Part shown: piece by piece, positions 15,979 through 24,340 of the stretch
How the letters are laid out: each line of letters begins with the position of its first letter
Numbering within the stretch: the stretch's first letter is position 1
Translations under genes and position numbers: made by a program
Assembly (NCBI GenBank): GCA_934597585.1
Contig: CAKTSA010000006.1
Coordinates: forward strand, 6,637-70,636
DNA from: an uncultured Oscillospiraceae bacterium
GTDB lineage: Bacteria; Bacillota; Clostridia; Oscillospirales; Oscillospiraceae
DNA: 64,000 nt
Reading direction: 5' to 3'
The notes under the pieces: model-generated
The model's database searches: none
What the model was told of the DNA's origin: nothing
Seen by the model: the letters and a program-made list of their open reading frames with translations, nothing else

Positions 15979-17898
15979 TCACTGGTCATACTGGTACAGG
16001 ATATACCCCCGCAGCGTGCCGGAGGTACTGCGGCACTCCACCCGGCTCACATGCCCCTCCCGGTCATAGGAGTAGGTGTACCGCTCCAGCAGCTCCTGGG
16101 GGAGCCGCTCCGTACTGTCGTACAGCGCCATGCCCGTGCGGCGTCCCGCCTCGTCGTAGGTATAGGCGCAGTAGGCCGTGGCGCTGCTGCTCCAGGGATA
16201 GGAGGTCATCTGGTTGCCCACCGCGTCATAGGCGTACTTCAGCTCTATGGCGTGGGGTTCGCCGTACAGCCGCTCCTGCACCATGTTGCCGTGGCTGTCG
16301 TAGGTCATGCTGCCCCGGGCCTCGCCGTCGGGCCCGTACCGCCGCCCCACGACCCCGCCGTCCTCGCCCTGCTCATAGACGAAGCGGAAGGTGCCCTCCC
16401 AGGTGGTCATCTCCGTATACCGCCCCAGCTGGTCGTGGACGAAGGTGGTGGTGTTCAGCAGCAGGTCCTCCCGGTTGTAGACGGCGATGGAGGCAGCCCC
16501 TGCGTTGAACGGGATGGTCTGCACCGTCTGCTCCGGCGCGTTGTGGGGCCGCTGATAGGTGTACGTCCACTGCCGCACGACGGTGCCGTCAGGCGCCGTC
16601 TCCTCAATGGCCGCCAGCCGCCCGTCCTCCTTGTAGCTGTATACCCGGGTATAGCTCTCGTCCGCCCCCGCAAAGGCGGCGTCCCCCTCGGTATAGGGCG
16701 TGCTGTCCATGGTGAACTCGTCCCCCTCAGTGAACACCAGATCAAAATCAGAGAACCCCAGCGGCCCGCTGCACACCTTCTCCAGCACCACCGGCGCCTC
16801 CTTGACATGGCCGATGGCAAAGCGCAGGCTGCCGCCGTCCTTCCGGTAGGTAAAGCCCGTCAGCTGCTCCTGCTGGTCATAGAGATAGCTGGAGGACGTC
16901 TCCTCCAGTGCGCCGCCGCTGCTTTTGCTCTCGTAGCAGTCCCGCTGCAGCATCACACCGGCGCTGTCATACAGCGTGTCCCAGACCTGCCGGATGGTAT
17001 AGCCCCCGGCAAACCGGCTGCCGTCCGTCTGGATCAGCCGCCCCTCCTGGTCATAGCGGTAATCCGTCCGCTCCAGGCACTGGCCCGCCTCGTCCGTGAC
17101 CTCCACCCGGGTCAGCCGCCCCTTCGTGTCATAGGTGTTCTCATAGTCCCTGCGGAAATTCAGCGTGCCCGTCCTGTCGTTGACGGCGCTGTAGGTCAGC
17201 AGATTGCCGTGGGCGTCGTTCCGGATGGTGTACGTATAGGCGGTCTCGTTCCCCGCGCCGTCCGTCTCCACCCGGCGGCAGCACAGCTCCCCCTCATACT
17301 CCCGATAGGTGACGCTGCCGTCGCGCTCCGTATACCGCTCGCTGACCCGCTGACCATCCCTGTCATAGGCGGTCTCCAGCCTGCTGACCATCCGCCCTGC
17401 CTCATCACAGGAGAGATACAGCGTCTCGTTGCCCTGCTCGTCATAGGCATATTCAAACGTCCGCTTGCCGTCGGCGTTGTACGCCTGCCGCCCGGTCAGC
17501 CGCCCCTCGGTATCATACATCTCCACCGCCGTCAGCTGCGACAGATCCTGCTGCTGCAGATAGGTGCTCCGCTTCACCGGGACCCCCTCGGGCCCATAGG
17601 TGTATTCGTAGGTATAGTACCCCTCCGGCAGCAGCCCGAACTGATAGGGAATCTCCGCCGTTTTGTTGCCGTACTCGTCATAGGTATAGCGCACGTCCGC
17701 CAGCACGGCCTCGTCCGCCGTCCGGGTGGTCACCACCCGCACCGGGACCAGCGGGGGAATAGCTGGCTCCTCCGTGTCCGCGGCAGGGTCGCCCTGCCCC
17801 AGATCGTCCGGATCGTCGCTCCCGCCGCAGCCGCACAGCCCTGCCGCCAGAACCAGCGCCAGGAGCAGCGCCAGCAGCGCTCTGCCTGTAAGCTTCAT
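15979..17898 (-). CDS. YD/RHS-repeat lipoprotein
   Basis: 639 residues from the ATG at 17898 (GGAGG 6 bp upstream). A lipoprotein signal peptide (KLTGRALLALLLALVLAAG, then LCGC) is followed by an acidic, Pro-rich spacer. The rest is built of about 20 YD-type repeats: YTYDEYGNKT, YDTEGRLTGRQAYNADGKRT, YAYDEQGNETLYL, YRYDQEGRLIQTDG, YAYDAVGNQM, YTYDEAGRRTGM, YSYDREGHVSRVE. RHS/YD repeats form beta-rich shells in secreted toxins and teneurins. Here the chain stops at the last repeat, with no RHS-core PxxxxDPxG cleavage motif and no toxin domain, so a surface-anchored binding or structural role is more likely. It shares a divergent promoter region with murC. Confidence 0.85.
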   Translation of the reverse strand: MKLTGRALLALLLALVLAAGLCGCGGSDDPDDLGQGDPAADTEEPAIPPLVPVRVVTTRTADEAVLADVRYTYDEYGNKTAEIPYQFGLLPEGYYTYEYTYGPEGVPVKRSTYLQQQDLSQLTAVEMYDTEGRLTGRQAYNADGKRTFEYAYDEQGNETLYLSCDEAGRMVSRLETAYDRDGQRVSERYTERDGSVTYREYEGELCCRRVETDGAGNETAYTYTIRNDAHGNLLTYSAVNDRTGTLNFRRDYENTYDTKGRLTRVEVTDEAGQCLERTDYRYDQEGRLIQTDGSRFAGGYTIRQVWDTLYDSAGVMLQRDCYESKSSGGALEETSSSYLYDQQEQLTGFTYRKDGGSLRFAIGHVKEAPVVLEKVCSGPLGFSDFDLVFTEGDEFTMDSTPYTEGDAAFAGADESYTRVYSYKEDGRLAAIEETAPDGTVVRQWTYTYQRPHNAPEQTVQTIPFNAGAASIAVYNREDLLLNTTTFVHDQLGRYTEMTTWEGTFRFVYEQGEDGGVVGRRYGPDGEARGSMTYDSHGNMVQERLYGEPHAIELKYAYDAVGNQMTSYPWSSSATAYCAYTYDEAGRRTGMALYDSTERLPQELLERYTYSYDREGHVSRVECRSTSGTLRGYILYQYDQ

Positions 17899-17961
17899 GT
17901 TGTTCCTCCTGTCTGCGTCCCCCTCAGACCCTGACGGAGACGACGCGCGAAAAAAATCGGG

Positions 17962-17990
17962 TTGCACTTTTCTTCTATGGGTATTATAAT
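17962..17990 (+). promoter_or_regulatory. promoter of murC
   Basis: TTGCAC (17962-17967), 17 bp, TATAAT (17985-17990). Its -10 overlaps the -10 of a minus-strand promoter. Confidence 0.8.
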
Positions 17991-18012
17991 ATATCAGATA
18001 TAATTTTGTAAA
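17983..18012 (-). promoter_or_regulatory. promoter of the YD-repeat lipoprotein
   Basis: On the minus strand TTTACA (18007-18012), 18 bp, TATAAT (17983-17988). The two divergent -10 boxes share bases 17985-17988, so both promoters cannot be melted at once. Confidence 0.65.
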
Positions 18013-18069
18013 CAGCGCATTTCCTCGGCGTCATGCGGCTGAAATATAAGAACAGGGAGATCGATCCAT

Positions 18070-19455
18070 ATGATGCATCCCACAGAGAATATACGGCATT
18101 TCCTCCGCCCCGGCGTCCGCGTCCATATGGCGGGCATCGGCGGCGTATCCATGTGCGCCCTGGCCGAGGTGCTCAAGGGCATGGGCCTGAGCGTCCAGGG
18201 CTCCGATATGACCGACAGCGATACCGTGAAACACCTGCGCGGCGCAGGCATTCCCGTCACCATCGGCCACAGCGCCGAAAACCTGCAGAACTGCGACCTG
18301 GTGATCCGCACCGCCGCCATCCACGACAGCAATCCCGAGATCGCCGGTGCCATCGCCCGGGGCATCCCCGTCTACGAGCGGGCCCAGGGCTGGGGCGCCA
18401 TCATGCAGGCGTACCGCAACGCCCTGTGCGTCTCCGGCACCCACGGCAAGACCACCACCACCTCCATGGCCACCCACATCTTCATGGCCGCCCAGAAGGA
18501 CCCCACCGTCATGATCGGCGGCACCCTGCCCCTGCTGGGCAAGGGCTACCGGGTGGGCAAGGGCGACACCATCATTCTGGAGAGCTGCGAGTACTGCAAC
18601 TCCTTCCTGAATTTCTTCCCCACCGTGGCGGTGATCCTCAACGTGGCGGCGGACCACCTGGACTTCTTCAAGGACCTGGGCGATATCGAGCATTCCTTCC
18701 GCCAGTTCGCCTGCCTGACGCCGGAGACCGGCTTCATCATCGCCAACGGCGATGACGAGGGCGCCCGGACCGCCCTGGCGGACCTGGACCGCCCGGTACA
18801 CTGGTTCAGCGTCAAAGACCATTCCGCCAGCGTATACGCCGACAACGTCTCGTTCTTCGACGGCTTCCCCTGCTTCGACGTGGTGGCGGAGGGCAAACCC
18901 TATGCCCACGTGGCGCTGCACGTCCCCGGCAAACACAACATCTCTAACGCCCTGGCCGCGGCGGCCGCCGCCTATGTGCTGGGCGTGGACGGCAAGGCGG
19001 TGGAGGAGGGGCTGGCCTCCTTCGGTGGGGCCGAGCGCCGCTTCCAGTACAAGGGCGAGTATAACGGCGCAAAGGTCTACGACGATTACGCCCACCATCC
19101 CGACGAGCTCCACGCCCTGCTGGACATGGCCCGCAGCCTGCCCCACAAGCGCCTCATCTGCGCCTTCCAGCCCCACACCTACACCCGCACCAAGGCCCTG
19201 TTTGACGATTTCGTTCGCCAGCTGCGCACCGTGGACGTGGCGGTGCTGGCGGAGATCTACGCCGCCCGCGAGACCAACGAGGTGGGGATCTCCTCCCGGG
19301 ACCTGTGCGCCAAGATCCCCGGCAGCATCTACTGCGCCACCCTGAAGGAGACGGCCCAGACCCTGCGCCACCTGGCCCAGCCCGGCGACATGATCCTCAC
19401 CGTGGGTGCCGGCGACATCTACCGCGTGGGCGACATGCTGGTGGGAAAGGAGTAA
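18070..19455 (+). CDS. murC: UDP-N-acetylmuramate--L-alanine ligase
   Basis: 461 residues, the family length. The N-terminal UDP-binding domain contains HMAGIGGVSMCALAEVL. The ATP-binding loop is GTHGKTTTT (about 123-131), with the Mur-ligase HxxxLxNAL-type segment HNISNALAA and the C-terminal YDDYAHHPDEL. MurC adds L-Ala to UDP-MurNAc, the first step of stem-peptide synthesis in the cytoplasm. Two consecutive ATGs occur (18070 and 18073) after GGGAGA; the first is used. The YbaK-domain gene follows 3 bp after the stop codon. murD is 18 kb away rather than in a dcw cluster. Confidence 0.96.
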   Translation: MMHPTENIRHFLRPGVRVHMAGIGGVSMCALAEVLKGMGLSVQGSDMTDSDTVKHLRGAGIPVTIGHSAENLQNCDLVIRTAAIHDSNPEIAGAIARGIPVYERAQGWGAIMQAYRNALCVSGTHGKTTTTSMATHIFMAAQKDPTVMIGGTLPLLGKGYRVGKGDTIILESCEYCNSFLNFFPTVAVILNVAADHLDFFKDLGDIEHSFRQFACLTPETGFIIANGDDEGARTALADLDRPVHWFSVKDHSASVYADNVSFFDGFPCFDVVAEGKPYAHVALHVPGKHNISNALAAAAAAYVLGVDGKAVEEGLASFGGAERRFQYKGEYNGAKVYDDYAHHPDELHALLDMARSLPHKRLICAFQPHTYTRTKALFDDFVRQLRTVDVAVLAEIYAARETNEVGISSRDLCAKIPGSIYCATLKETAQTLRHLAQPGDMILTVGAGDIYRVGDMLVGKE

Positions 19456-19458
19456 GCC

Positions 19459-19986
19459 ATGGAAGTATACAACGGCGCTCCGATTGAGAGCCGCAGCGAG
19501 GTGGAAAACCGGGTGTACGACTGCCTTGCCCGGCTGGAGATCCCCTTTACCCGCGTGGATCATGATGCGGCCTTCACCATGGAGGACTGCGCCGCCATCA
19601 GCGCGGCGCTGGACGTTCACATCTGCAAGAACCTGCTGCTGACGCCCCGGAACCGCAGCGCCTTCTATCTGCTGTGTATGCCAGGGGACAAGCCCTTCTC
19701 CACCAAGGATTTCTCCAAGCTCATCGGCTCCTCCCGTCTCAGTTTCGCCACCGAGGAGGATCTGGTCTCGCTGCTGGGCTGTCACGCCGGTTCCGCGTCC
19801 ATTCTGGGCCTGATGAACGACACGGACCACCGTGTCACCCTGGCCATCGACCGCGCTGTGGCGGAGGACGAGTGGTTCGGCTGCCACCCCTGCAAGAATA
19901 CATCCTCCCTTCGAATGAAGACCCGCGACGTTCTGGAAAAGTTCCTCCCCACCACGGGACATACGGCGGTTATTGTTGATTTGTGA
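19459..19986 (+). CDS. YbaK/ProX-type aminoacyl-tRNA deacylase
   Basis: 175 residues. The YbaK/EbsC fold is recognisable: FTRVDHDAAFTMEDCAAI, CKNLLLTPRN, FYLLCMPGDKPFSTKDFSKL (catalytic Lys-containing loop region), and GSASILGLMND near the C-terminus, as in PrdX/ProX proteins. Free-standing members hydrolyse mischarged tRNAs, classically Ala-tRNA-Pro. It follows murC after 3 bp with a GGAAAGGAG site inside the murC end, so the two are co-transcribed. An alanine-tRNA editing enzyme next to the alanine-adding MurC could be coincidence. Confidence 0.87.
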   Translation: MEVYNGAPIESRSEVENRVYDCLARLEIPFTRVDHDAAFTMEDCAAISAALDVHICKNLLLTPRNRSAFYLLCMPGDKPFSTKDFSKLIGSSRLSFATEEDLVSLLGCHAGSASILGLMNDTDHRVTLAIDRAVAEDEWFGCHPCKNTSSLRMKTRDVLEKFLPTTGHTAVIVDL

Positions 19987-19992
19987 CATGCG

Positions 19993-20022
19993 ATCCCCTC
20001 CGGTACGCCGGAGGGGATTTGT
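19993..20022 (+). terminator. intrinsic terminator after murC-ybaK
   Basis: ATCCCCTCCGG, loop TACG, CCGGAGGGGAT, then TTGTTGT. The stem is 11 bp and perfect; the T-run is broken by G. Confidence 0.8.
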
Positions 20023-20044
20023 TGTCCATACGGTACGGTGTTTG

Positions 20045-20134
20045 TGCGTAGGGGAGGGGTTCTGCCCCTCCCTTTCGGTTTGTGGTGGAATTTTCCATTG
20101 AACGGCGGGCGGGGCAGAGCCCCGCCCCTACGCA
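20045..20134. repeat. 90-bp inverted-repeat element (GTAGGGG type)
   Basis: TGCGTAGGGG (20045-20054) and CCCCTACGCA (20125-20134) are perfect terminal inverted repeats. Each arm carries its own hairpin (GGGGTTCTGCCCC and GGGGCAGAGCCCC). There is no coding sequence. A related one-armed GTAGGGGCGGCCC...GGCCGCCC copy is at 24395-24418. Confidence 0.7.
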
Positions 20135-20169
20135 GAGGTTATTGCATCAGGAAAAATTTCACCCGTCTG

Positions 20170-20198
20170 TTGACAAATGTAAACCGATATGCTACATT
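20170..20198 (+). promoter_or_regulatory. promoter of the BlaI/M56/lipoprotein operon
   Basis: TTGACA (20170-20175), 17 bp, TACATT (20193-20198), 36 bp before the repressor start codon. It is flanked and overlapped by two BlaI-type operator sites. Confidence 0.85.
20172..20181. promoter_or_regulatory. BlaI-type operator 1
   Basis: GACAAATGTA matches the BlaI/MecI pattern TACANNTGTA with one mismatch and overlaps the -35 box, a position that would block RNA polymerase. Confidence 0.6.
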
Positions 20199-20203
20199 GT
20201 GAT

Positions 20204-20213
20204 TACAGATGTA
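20204..20213. promoter_or_regulatory. BlaI-type operator 2
   Basis: TACAGATGTA is a perfect TACANNTGTA palindrome 5 bp downstream of the -10 box, at the expected transcription start. Operators 1 and 2 are 32 bp apart centre to centre, about three helical turns. Confidence 0.75.
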
Positions 20214-20233
20214 AACAACAGGAGGTGAGACCT

Positions 20234-20614
20234 ATGGCGCATATGGGCTTGACCGAGGCCGAGTGGCAGGTGATGGAGTGCCTGTGGGCGTCCGCCCCCC
20301 GGACGGGCCGGGAGATCATCGACGCCCTTCACGCCGCCACCGGCTGGAGCCGCAGCACCACCCTGACGCTGCTGCGGCGGCTGGAGGACAAGGGCGCCGT
20401 CAGCGGCGAGAGCGCTGACGGCGTGAAGCAGTACCGCCCCCGGGTGGCCCGGGAGGACGCCGCCGTGCGGGAGACCGAGCACCTGCTGGAGCGGGTGTAC
20501 CAGGGCAGCGTCAGCCTGATGGTCAGCTCGCTGGTGAAAAAGCAGACCCTGTCACAGGAGGAGATCGACAAGCTGTACGCGATCCTGCGGGAAATGGAGG
20601 AAGAGCATGATTGA
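20234..20614 (+). CDS. BlaI/MecI/CopY-family repressor
   Basis: 126 residues. The start is the ATG at 20234 with AGGAGGTGA upstream. The winged helix shows GLTEAEWQVMECLWASAPRT, then STTLTLLRRLEDKG, as in BlaI/MecI, and a C-terminal dimerisation helix (LVKKQTLSQEEIDKLYAILR). BlaI repressors bind TACANNTGTA operators and are released by proteolysis triggered by the partner membrane protease. Two such operators overlap its own promoter, so it should be autoregulated. The 3' end overlaps the M56 gene by 8 bp. Confidence 0.93.
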   Translation: MAHMGLTEAEWQVMECLWASAPRTGREIIDALHAATGWSRSTTLTLLRRLEDKGAVSGESADGVKQYRPRVAREDAAVRETEHLLERVYQGSVSLMVSSLVKKQTLSQEEIDKLYAILREMEEEHD

Positions 20615-23129
20615 ATGGATGGCATCCTCGTGTATTCTCACAGCGGCGGTGATCGCCCTGCGGTATCTGCTGCGGGGCCGGATCAGTCTGCGGCTGCAGT
20701 ATGCCCTCTGGCTGCTGGTGCTGGCGCGGCTGCTGCTCCCCGTCAGCTTCGGCAGCACAGACCTCAGCGTCATGTCGGTGGTGGAAAAGGCCCCGGCGGT
20801 CCAGGCGGTGGAGAGCGTCCGCCACGTGGACGCCGTCTGGCAGACCAGCAACGGCTTTGTCCAGGGCCACCCCATCGGCGGCGCGGCCAATAATACCGTC
20901 ACCCTAGCGGAGCCCAGCGCCCCGGCGGGCCAGTTCCACCGCATGACCGGCGCACTCACGGCCCGCAAAGTGCTGCTGCCGCTGTGGTGGTGCGGCGCAG
21001 GCGCCACGCTGCTGGTGTTTCTGGCGGTGAATCTCCGCTTCTCCCGGCGGCTGCGGCGCAGCCGCCGCCCCCTGGCGGTGGAGGGCGTGGCCCTGCCGGT
21101 CTACGTGGCCCAGGAGCGGGCGGTGCCCTGCCTCTTCGGCCTGTTCCGCCCCGCCATCTACGTAACGGCGGAGACGGCGGCGGACCCGGACCTGCTGCGC
21201 CACACCGTGGCCCACGAGACCACCCATTTCCGCCAGGGCGACCACCTGTGGGCCCTGCTGCGGACGCTGTGCCTCGCCCTCCACTGGTGGGACCCCCTGG
21301 TGTGGTGGGCCGCAAAGCTCTCCCGCCAGGACGGCGAGCTGGCCTGTGACGAGGCCACCGTCCGCACCCTGGGCGAGGCGGAGCGGGCCGCCTATGGCCG
21401 CACCCTCATCCGCGTGGCCTGCGGCCGGGGCGTGAGCCCTCTGCTGACGGCCACCACCATGGACGGCGGCAAAACCAGTCTCCACGAGCGCATCGTCCTT
21501 CTGGCGAAAAAGCCCCGCACAGCGGCCCTTGCGGCCATCGCCCTGGCCCTGGCCACCGCGTTGTGCGTAGGCTGCACCTTCACCGGGGCCAAGAAGGATG
21601 ACGCGGCGGACCAGCCGGATACCATTGCCGGCTACATGGCCGCCCTGACGGCAGATGACGTCACCGACTGGGACGTGCAGCAATACCCCAACATCACCCT
21701 GGGCCGCCTGGTAGCGGCCATGAACCGTGCCGCCGACAGCCAGATCACCCAGGAGGAGGCCGTAGCCGCCGGCGACAACGACGGCAAGCGCTACAGGGGC
21801 GTCTCCTTCCGAGACAGCGACGGCCTCAGCGTCACGCTGACCTGCAGCGACGCGGCGGCGGACATCGTCCACTTCTCCCTCATGAACAGCGCCGACCACG
21901 CCCGCTTCACCGACGGCGACAACGCCTTCTTCCGGGACGCGACTCTCTACGACCTGGTGCGCCACGCCCAGGCCGACGACGCCGCCATCGACTATGCCGC
22001 CTACGAGACCTTCCGTCTCCAGCTGGACGCGGCCATGCAGCGGATGCTGGACGGCCTGGCGGATGACCCCGGCGGGGTCTACGCCTATCAGCTGGTCAGC
22101 TTCTCCCTGACCTGGCAGTACGAGACCAGCGACGGCAACCGGGCGGAGCTCTATCAGTTCGACTACGCCCTCCTGGCCGAAAACCCGGACCAGGTCACAA
22201 TGGCGGGCACCATGTACCTGGACGGCCAGCAGCGCCTGCGGGGCTTCTCCAACTGCGGCAATGTGGTGGCCCGGTATAAGGACGACACCCTGCTGGGCCT
22301 GGTGTTCATGGGCAGCGACAACTACTACGTGCCGCCCTTTGACGAGGACTGGGCCTGGGCCAGCGATATGCTGGCGGCCATGCAGCAGGCCAGCCGTTCC
22401 TCCCTGTGGACCGACTGGCCCGACAAGGCGGAGCTGACCACCCAGACCTTCACCTATCAGGACCTGACGGTCCAGGTGACCGACGTCTACATGATGCAGA
22501 AGGGCCAGGTGTGGGAGGATGCGGATCAGGTCTTTGAAAACGATATCTACATCGTCTCGCCCGGCGCCACCTTCACCGTCCTGGAGTCCGGCAGCGAGAA
22601 CGACGTCGACGGCGTTCCCCACGCCAACTGGCTGTACTATGCGCCGGATGGCGCCGCCACCGAGCTGTGGCCCGGCGACACCGTTCCGATCATCAGCGAT
22701 ACCTCCATCGGCCATGAGAGCTTTCCCGTCCTGCGCTTTTACCTGTACGACGGCTGGCTCCAGGCCCCCTCCGCCGATCCCCTGGCGTCCGTCCGCACCG
22801 CCATCGAGGCGGAGTCCCAGCGCTCCTACGCCCGCAGCGTCCGGGTGGACGCCCTCTCCCTCAACGAAGCCGAGACCCAGCGGGTATCTCAGAGCTACCT
22901 GGGCAGCGACCTGGCCGTCGCCCGCGGCTGGTCCGACGACCTGCTGACCAACCACTTCCTGGTGGTGGACGCCGCTTATTACATCGAATACGACCACACC
23001 CGCACACCGCTGGAGGGCGGCAATGTCACCCAGCAGTTCTATCTGGCCCAGAATGACCAGGGCCGCTGGATCATCGTGGACAACGCTACGCGCATCGCCG
23101 ACGGACAGGAGGAGAATACGGTATGGTAA
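20607..23129 (+). CDS. BlaR1-like M56 membrane metalloprotease with unrecognised sensor domain
   Basis: 840 residues. Four membrane helices are visible (about 6-22, 31-47, 121-142, 304-324). The gluzincin HETTH is at 203-207 and the second part ACDEATVRTLGEAERAAYG at 246-264, both between helices three and four, as in BlaR1/MecR1. The C-terminal ~515 residues should be extracellular, but they lack the penicillin-binding SxxK/SxN/KTG set. Residues about 338-590 resemble the adjacent lipoprotein (LYDLVRHA, SDGNRAE, CGNVVARYKDDTLLGLVFMG). A further C-terminal region (about 600-840) ends in a fold resembling DUF4829-type tails (FYLAQNDQGRWIIVDN). Prediction: an unknown ligand activates the protease, which inactivates the BlaI-type repressor. 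Confidence 0.88.
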   Translation: MIEWMASSCILTAAVIALRYLLRGRISLRLQYALWLLVLARLLLPVSFGSTDLSVMSVVEKAPAVQAVESVRHVDAVWQTSNGFVQGHPIGGAANNTVTLAEPSAPAGQFHRMTGALTARKVLLPLWWCGAGATLLVFLAVNLRFSRRLRRSRRPLAVEGVALPVYVAQERAVPCLFGLFRPAIYVTAETAADPDLLRHTVAHETTHFRQGDHLWALLRTLCLALHWWDPLVWWAAKLSRQDGELACDEATVRTLGEAERAAYGRTLIRVACGRGVSPLLTATTMDGGKTSLHERIVLLAKKPRTAALAAIALALATALCVGCTFTGAKKDDAADQPDTIAGYMAALTADDVTDWDVQQYPNITLGRLVAAMNRAADSQITQEEAVAAGDNDGKRYRGVSFRDSDGLSVTLTCSDAAADIVHFSLMNSADHARFTDGDNAFFRDATLYDLVRHAQADDAAIDYAAYETFRLQLDAAMQRMLDGLADDPGGVYAYQLVSFSLTWQYETSDGNRAELYQFDYALLAENPDQVTMAGTMYLDGQQRLRGFSNCGNVVARYKDDTLLGLVFMGSDNYYVPPFDEDWAWASDMLAAMQQASRSSLWTDWPDKAELTTQTFTYQDLTVQVTDVYMMQKGQVWEDADQVFENDIYIVSPGATFTVLESGSENDVDGVPHANWLYYAPDGAATELWPGDTVPIISDTSIGHESFPVLRFYLYDGWLQAPSADPLASVRTAIEAESQRSYARSVRVDALSLNEAETQRVSQSYLGSDLAVARGWSDDLLTNHFLVVDAAYYIEYDHTRTPLEGGNVTQQFYLAQNDQGRWIIVDNATRIADGQEENTVW

Positions 23130-24337
23130 AGAAGCTTTACGGCCTGCTCCTGGCCGCGGTGCTGCTGGCCCTGCTGGCAGCCTGCGGCGCGGATGCCGGG
23201 CAGCCCACGGGCGACATCGCCGCCGCCATGGCGGACGTGACGGCGGACCGCCTGGACTTTGTCACCCCGGAGGAATACACCAACCTGACCCTGGCGCAGC
23301 TGGCCCCGGCCATGAACGCCGCCGCCCTCTGCCAGATCACAGCGGAGGAAGCGCAGCAGGCGGGCGCCGGGAACGAGGATCCCCGCTGGTTCGTGGCGGT
23401 AAAGATCCGTGACGGCCACCACCTGCTGCTTTCCTGCAGCAGCGCCGCTGATATCGTCCAGGTGACCGATATCAGCGCGGCGGCATCGTCCTCCTACCCG
23501 ATAGACCGGGAGATCGACGCCTGTTTCCGCCACCCGGACCTCTATCAGCTGGTGCGCCATGCCAAGGACGCCCCGGAGCTGGTGTACCAGACCATCAACA
23601 TGGCGGACCACCTGCGGCGCATCGCTCCGGAGGACATCGGGGTCATCCCCGGCGGCTATCCCAAGGTGACGGCCCAACAGGTGGCCGACGCCCTCAACAG
23701 CGCGGCGGAGCACCAGATCACTCAGGAGCAGGCCATAGCCGAAGGCTACGCCGACACTTACCCCTTCTGGTGGATGGATCTGTCAGATACGCTGTACGCC
23801 CAGTGCGGCCTCACGGAAAATGTGGTCTATGTCCGCTATTATAACGGCGCTGAGCGCGGTGAGGGCTATTTTCAGGATGAGATCCTCTACGACCTGGTGC
23901 GCCACTGCCGGGACTATGACGAGGTCATCGACCAGGCGGCCTACGCCCGCTTCAAGACCCAGATCGACGCCGTCATGCAGCAGGAGCTGGACGCTTACGC
24001 CAACACCCCCGGGGAGTTTCACGCCTACCAGCTGATGAATTTCTCCCCCGTGTGGCAGTATGAGACGCCTGACGGCAACCGGGCGGAGTGGTATGACTTC
24101 GACTTTGCCCTGATCCCCGACCGGCCGGACAGGGACTTCTGGGCCGGCGGCATCTATATGGACAGCCAGCTGCGTGTCCGGGGCTTTTTCGTCTGCGGCA
24201 ACGTGGTGGCCCGCTATCAGAACGATACCTTCCTGGGCCTGGTGTTCATGGCCAGCGACAATTCCTACGGCACCCAGCCCTTCGAGACCGACCCCGCCTG
24301 GGTAGAGGGCATGCTGTCCGCGGCAGGACTCCAATAA
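23123..24337 (+). CDS. secreted lipoprotein with duplicated M56-partner domain
   Basis: 404 residues. The signal peptide KKLYGLLLAAVLLALLAAC has lipobox LAAC, so Cys21 becomes the lipidated N-terminus. Two similar halves are visible: TNLTLAQLAPAMNAAALCQI (54-73) and PKVTAQQVADALNSAAEHQI (180-199), each followed by a strand-rich stretch and LYxLVRHxxD. The C-terminal part (DGNRAEWYDFDFAL, CGNVVARYQNDTFLGLVFMA) matches residues about 509-570 of the M56 protein. I do not recognise the domain. The start codon overlaps the M56 gene by 7 bp, so expression is coupled. It may present or modulate the signal for the protease, or be what the system controls. A terminator follows. Confidence 0.85.
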   Translation: MVKKLYGLLLAAVLLALLAACGADAGQPTGDIAAAMADVTADRLDFVTPEEYTNLTLAQLAPAMNAAALCQITAEEAQQAGAGNEDPRWFVAVKIRDGHHLLLSCSSAADIVQVTDISAAASSSYPIDREIDACFRHPDLYQLVRHAKDAPELVYQTINMADHLRRIAPEDIGVIPGGYPKVTAQQVADALNSAAEHQITQEQAIAEGYADTYPFWWMDLSDTLYAQCGLTENVVYVRYYNGAERGEGYFQDEILYDLVRHCRDYDEVIDQAAYARFKTQIDAVMQQELDAYANTPGEFHAYQLMNFSPVWQYETPDGNRAEWYDFDFALIPDRPDRDFWAGGIYMDSQLRVRGFFVCGNVVARYQNDTFLGLVFMASDNSYGTQPFETDPAWVEGMLSAAGLQ

Positions 24338-24340
24338 CAA

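Noticed and set aside
15979..16100. Contact-dependent toxin domain at the end of the YD-repeat protein
   Set aside because: The chain ends in YD repeats; there is no cleavage motif, toxin fold or downstream immunity gene (cca follows).
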